A stretch of 7,413 nt of DNA from NCBI GenBank assembly GCA_040381555.1, contig JBEIHC010000130.1:1-7413 (forward strand). Direction: 5' to 3'. The notes below the pieces were generated by a model. The model searched no databases. It was given only the letters and a program-made list of their open reading frames with translations, and was not told the DNA's origin. A program made the position numbers and the translations under genes. The stretch comes from CANHCC01 sp040381555 (GTDB lineage: Bacteria > Bacteroidota > Bacteroidia > J057 > RFSG01). Positions 6,024 to 7,413 of this stretch are shown piece by piece (the first letter of the stretch is position 1; each line of letters opens with the position of its first letter).

Positions 6024-6638
6024 ATGAAGTACTTTAAATGGTTAAATTATTTTGGGCTGAACACCTTGACCCCAAACATTCTAATTCCTCTATTGCTTAT
6101 TGGTCTATTCCCATTGCATACAAGTGGTCAATCTCTGGAGGCAACTGCACAAGATTCTATTTCCAAAAAATTCACCCATGACATTGGCATTGCCGGAGGA
6201 TTTACCACCGGTGTGGGCTTGTCTTATCGGGTTTGGCACGGCAAATGGGGAGCACAATTGGCTTTTGCCCCAATTAACACAGGAGATTTTGAGTTCTATA
6301 GTGTGGGATTCAGTTATATGTTAGCCCTTAAAGCGAATAATATGAATCGCTTCTTTTTATATCAGGGAAATCATTTTGTGAGTTTAGTGAATTATACTCA
6401 GGCCAGTATCGAATATAATTATACAAATGGAGTGGGGGTTCCAGGCACTACTATTCCAGCAAAAACCGAAGGAAACAGGTACTTTAATAATGGGTTTGGC
6501 TTTGGGTATGAGTTTTTCGAGAACGAAGGAAAGCCTGCTCAATTTGGCTTTTCTCTGCAAGCCGGACTTGCTGCCTATCAAAATTTTACCCGAGCCAATT
6601 TAACCGGAGAAGCCTCACTCATGTATCGATTCCGGTAA
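6024..6638 (+). CDS. Secreted beta-rich protein, probable small outer-membrane barrel
   Basis: A 204-residue protein of unknown function. It has basic residues at Lys2 and Lys5, a hydrophobic stretch at about 18-30 (ILIPLLLIGLF) and a likely signal-peptidase I site near residues 33-36 (HTSGQ), as in many exported Bacteroidota proteins. The mature part alternates short aromatic and glycine-rich strands with turns (for example GIAGGFTTGVGLSYRV, FEFYSVGFSYML, YFNNGFGFGYEFF, FGFSLQAGLAAY) and ends in LMYRFR. This pattern is typical of outer-membrane beta-barrels, and at about 168 mature residues an eight-stranded barrel would fit. No catalytic motif was found. It is transcribed divergently from the membrane-protein gene across 82 bases. 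That gap holds only a weak -7-like TACCTTTA (5987-5994) with no good -33 partner, and an A-rich stretch before the ATG. The barrel assignment is inferred from the pattern; a soluble periplasmic beta-rich protein is the main alternative. Confidence 0.8.
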   Translation: MKYFKWLNYFGLNTLTPNILIPLLLIGLFPLHTSGQSLEATAQDSISKKFTHDIGIAGGFTTGVGLSYRVWHGKWGAQLAFAPINTGDFEFYSVGFSYMLALKANNMNRFFLYQGNHFVSLVNYTQASIEYNYTNGVGVPGTTIPAKTEGNRYFNNGFGFGYEFFENEGKPAQFGFSLQAGLAAYQNFTRANLTGEASLMYRFR

Positions 6639-6668
6639 ACGAATCCACTAATTTTAAAAAAGCAATCC

Positions 6669-6710
6669 CCTTAACAACTAACCACTAATAACTAACCACT
6701 AACCACTACC
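6669..6710. repeat. Six-unit heptameric tandem repeat (CACTAAC type)
   Basis: Six consecutive 7-base units can be read: CCTTAAC, AACTAAC, CACTAAT, AACTAAC, CACTAAC, CACTACC. Within it, two 14-base blocks (6676-6689 and 6690-6703) differ at one base. The array fills much of the 60-base gap between the convergent barrel-like gene and murF and continues through the murF stop codon into its last two to three codons. No clear hairpin terminator is visible in this gap. The repeat probably arose by strand slippage, and no function is evident. Confidence 0.75.
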
Positions 6711-7413
6711 ATCCATCCACGCCACAATACGCTCCATCGCCATTCCACGAGAGCCTTTTATAAAAATCTGATTCCGGTCTTTGAAAAATTCTATCATTTC
6801 CTCTTTAGATTTTTCCAAAGTTTCAAAAGATTCAAAAGTCCGCAAATTTCGATGAGCTAAAATCCCTCCGGCTTGATGAAAGTATTTTCCGCAGGCAATG
6901 AGTTTAATTTCATTTTGCTCCAATGCCATTTCCAATATTCTTTTGTGCTCAGATTCAGCAAATTCGCCCAACTCAAACATATCTCCCAGAATAACGGCTT
7001 TTTGATTTCCGGAAACACTATAAAAGAAATTTAGTCCTGCTTCTACAGAACTGGGATTGGCATTGTAGGCATCTAATAAAACTTGCTTTCCTGACAATTC
7101 AATTACCTGACTCCGATTGTTTGCTGGCTGATAGTTGGCAATCGCGTGAGCAATTTTCTCCGGAGAAATATCAAAACTGTGGCCTATTGTCCAAGCTCCT
7201 ACAATATTTTGCAGGTTGTGCCTGCCTGCTAAATGGGTGGTGACCTTCATTTCTGAATTACCATCTGATGAATACAAGGAAATATCCATACCTGTAAGGC
7301 GAATAGCGTTTGTTCTTCCTGTAAACAATTGATTTTTACCATATTGAATTGTGGTTATCCCCGAAGCATTCATTTCATTTACAAAAGGGTCATCGCAGTT
7401 AATCCAGGCAGTT
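6699..7413 (-). CDS. murF: MurF, UDP-N-acetylmuramoyl-tripeptide--D-Ala-D-Ala ligase, C-terminal part
   Basis: The reading frame stays open to the window edge, so this is the last 237 residues of a protein that is normally about 420-450 long; its N-terminal part and start lie outside. The ATG at 7373 is internal, because the codons before it continue a MurF-like INCDDPFVNEM stretch. MurF adds D-Ala-D-Ala to UDP-MurNAc-tripeptide in the cytoplasm using ATP, the last cytoplasmic amino-acid addition in peptidoglycan precursor synthesis. Diagnostic segments are LAGRHNLQNIVGA (end of the central ATPase domain, numbered from the internal ATG about 48-60), LLDAYNANPSSVEAGL (start of the C-terminal domain), VILGDMFELG and FIKGSRGMAMERIV near the end. 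The last residues (DGSG) are encoded partly by a heptameric repeat. It is convergent with the barrel-like gene and has no evident functional tie to the arabinose-lipid operon. Confidence 0.95.
   Translation of the reverse strand, partial: TAWINCDDPFVNEMNASGITTIQYGKNQLFTGRTNAIRLTGMDISLYSSDGNSEMKVTTHLAGRHNLQNIVGAWTIGHSFDISPEKIAHAIANYQPANNRSQVIELSGKQVLLDAYNANPSSVEAGLNFFYSVSGNQKAVILGDMFELGEFAESEHKRILEMALEQNEIKLIACGKYFHQAGGILAHRNLRTFESFETLEKSKEEMIEFFKDRNQIFIKGSRGMAMERIVAWMDGSG

Noticed and set aside
6100..6581. Short open frames within the barrel-like gene (6100-6324 plus, 6384-6581 minus)
   Set aside because: The main frame has a signal peptide and consistent beta-strand pattern; the alternatives have neither.
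7371..7373. ATG at 7371-7373 as the start of a short murF-like gene
   Set aside because: The frame continues upstream to the window edge with MurF-like residues (DDPFVNEM), so this is an internal methionine of a gene cut by the window.

Overview
The window looks like chromosomal DNA of a Bacteroidota bacterium. The clues are: TAnnTTTG-type promoter elements next to gene starts, no purine-rich Shine-Dalgarno sequences, a moderately AT-rich composition, an outer-membrane-barrel-like protein with a signal peptide, and a MurF and a HAD-IB phosphatase that read like proteins of this phylum. The family or genus cannot be told from the sequence.

The left half (29-3574, minus strand) is a compact four-gene operon: a UbiA-type prenyltransferase resembling decaprenyl-phosphate phosphoribosyltransferase, then a DprE1-like FAD oxidoreductase, a DprE2-like short-chain reductase, and a HAD-IB phosphatase. 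The genes are joined by two TAATG stop/start overlaps and one 5-base gap. Together they supply every step of the route known from mycobacteria from PRPP plus polyprenyl phosphate to polyprenyl-phospho-D-arabinofuranose. The HAD enzyme is the likely stand-in for the unrelated mycobacterial 5-phosphate phosphatase. The window therefore suggests that this Gram-negative bacterium makes a lipid-linked D-arabinose donor for a surface glycan or glycoprotein. The DprE1 homologue has Ala where the mycobacterial enzyme has the cysteine that covalent benzothiazinone drugs attack.

Divergent from this operon, across 194 bases holding three GTTGA-cored short palindromes at exact 17-base spacing, lies a YdjC/ChbG-family carbohydrate deacetylase (3769-4593, plus). 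Its only possible start sits 4 bases after a consensus -7 box, so its mRNA may be leaderless. It converges with, and overlaps by 23 bases, a polytopic membrane protein (4571-5941, minus) that resembles GT-C-type glycosyltransferases or polysaccharide membrane proteins. This protein is a candidate, unproven, user of the lipid-linked sugar. A hairpin with the deacetylase stop codon in its loop lies in this junction.

On the right are a small secreted beta-rich, probably outer-membrane, protein (6024-6638, plus) and the C-terminal part of murF (6699 to the window edge, minus), which belongs to peptidoglycan precursor synthesis. The two converge on a six-unit heptameric repeat that runs into the last codons of murF. 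No RNA genes, insertion sequences, CRISPR arrays or attachment sites were seen, and no stretch longer than 300 bases lacks a gene.
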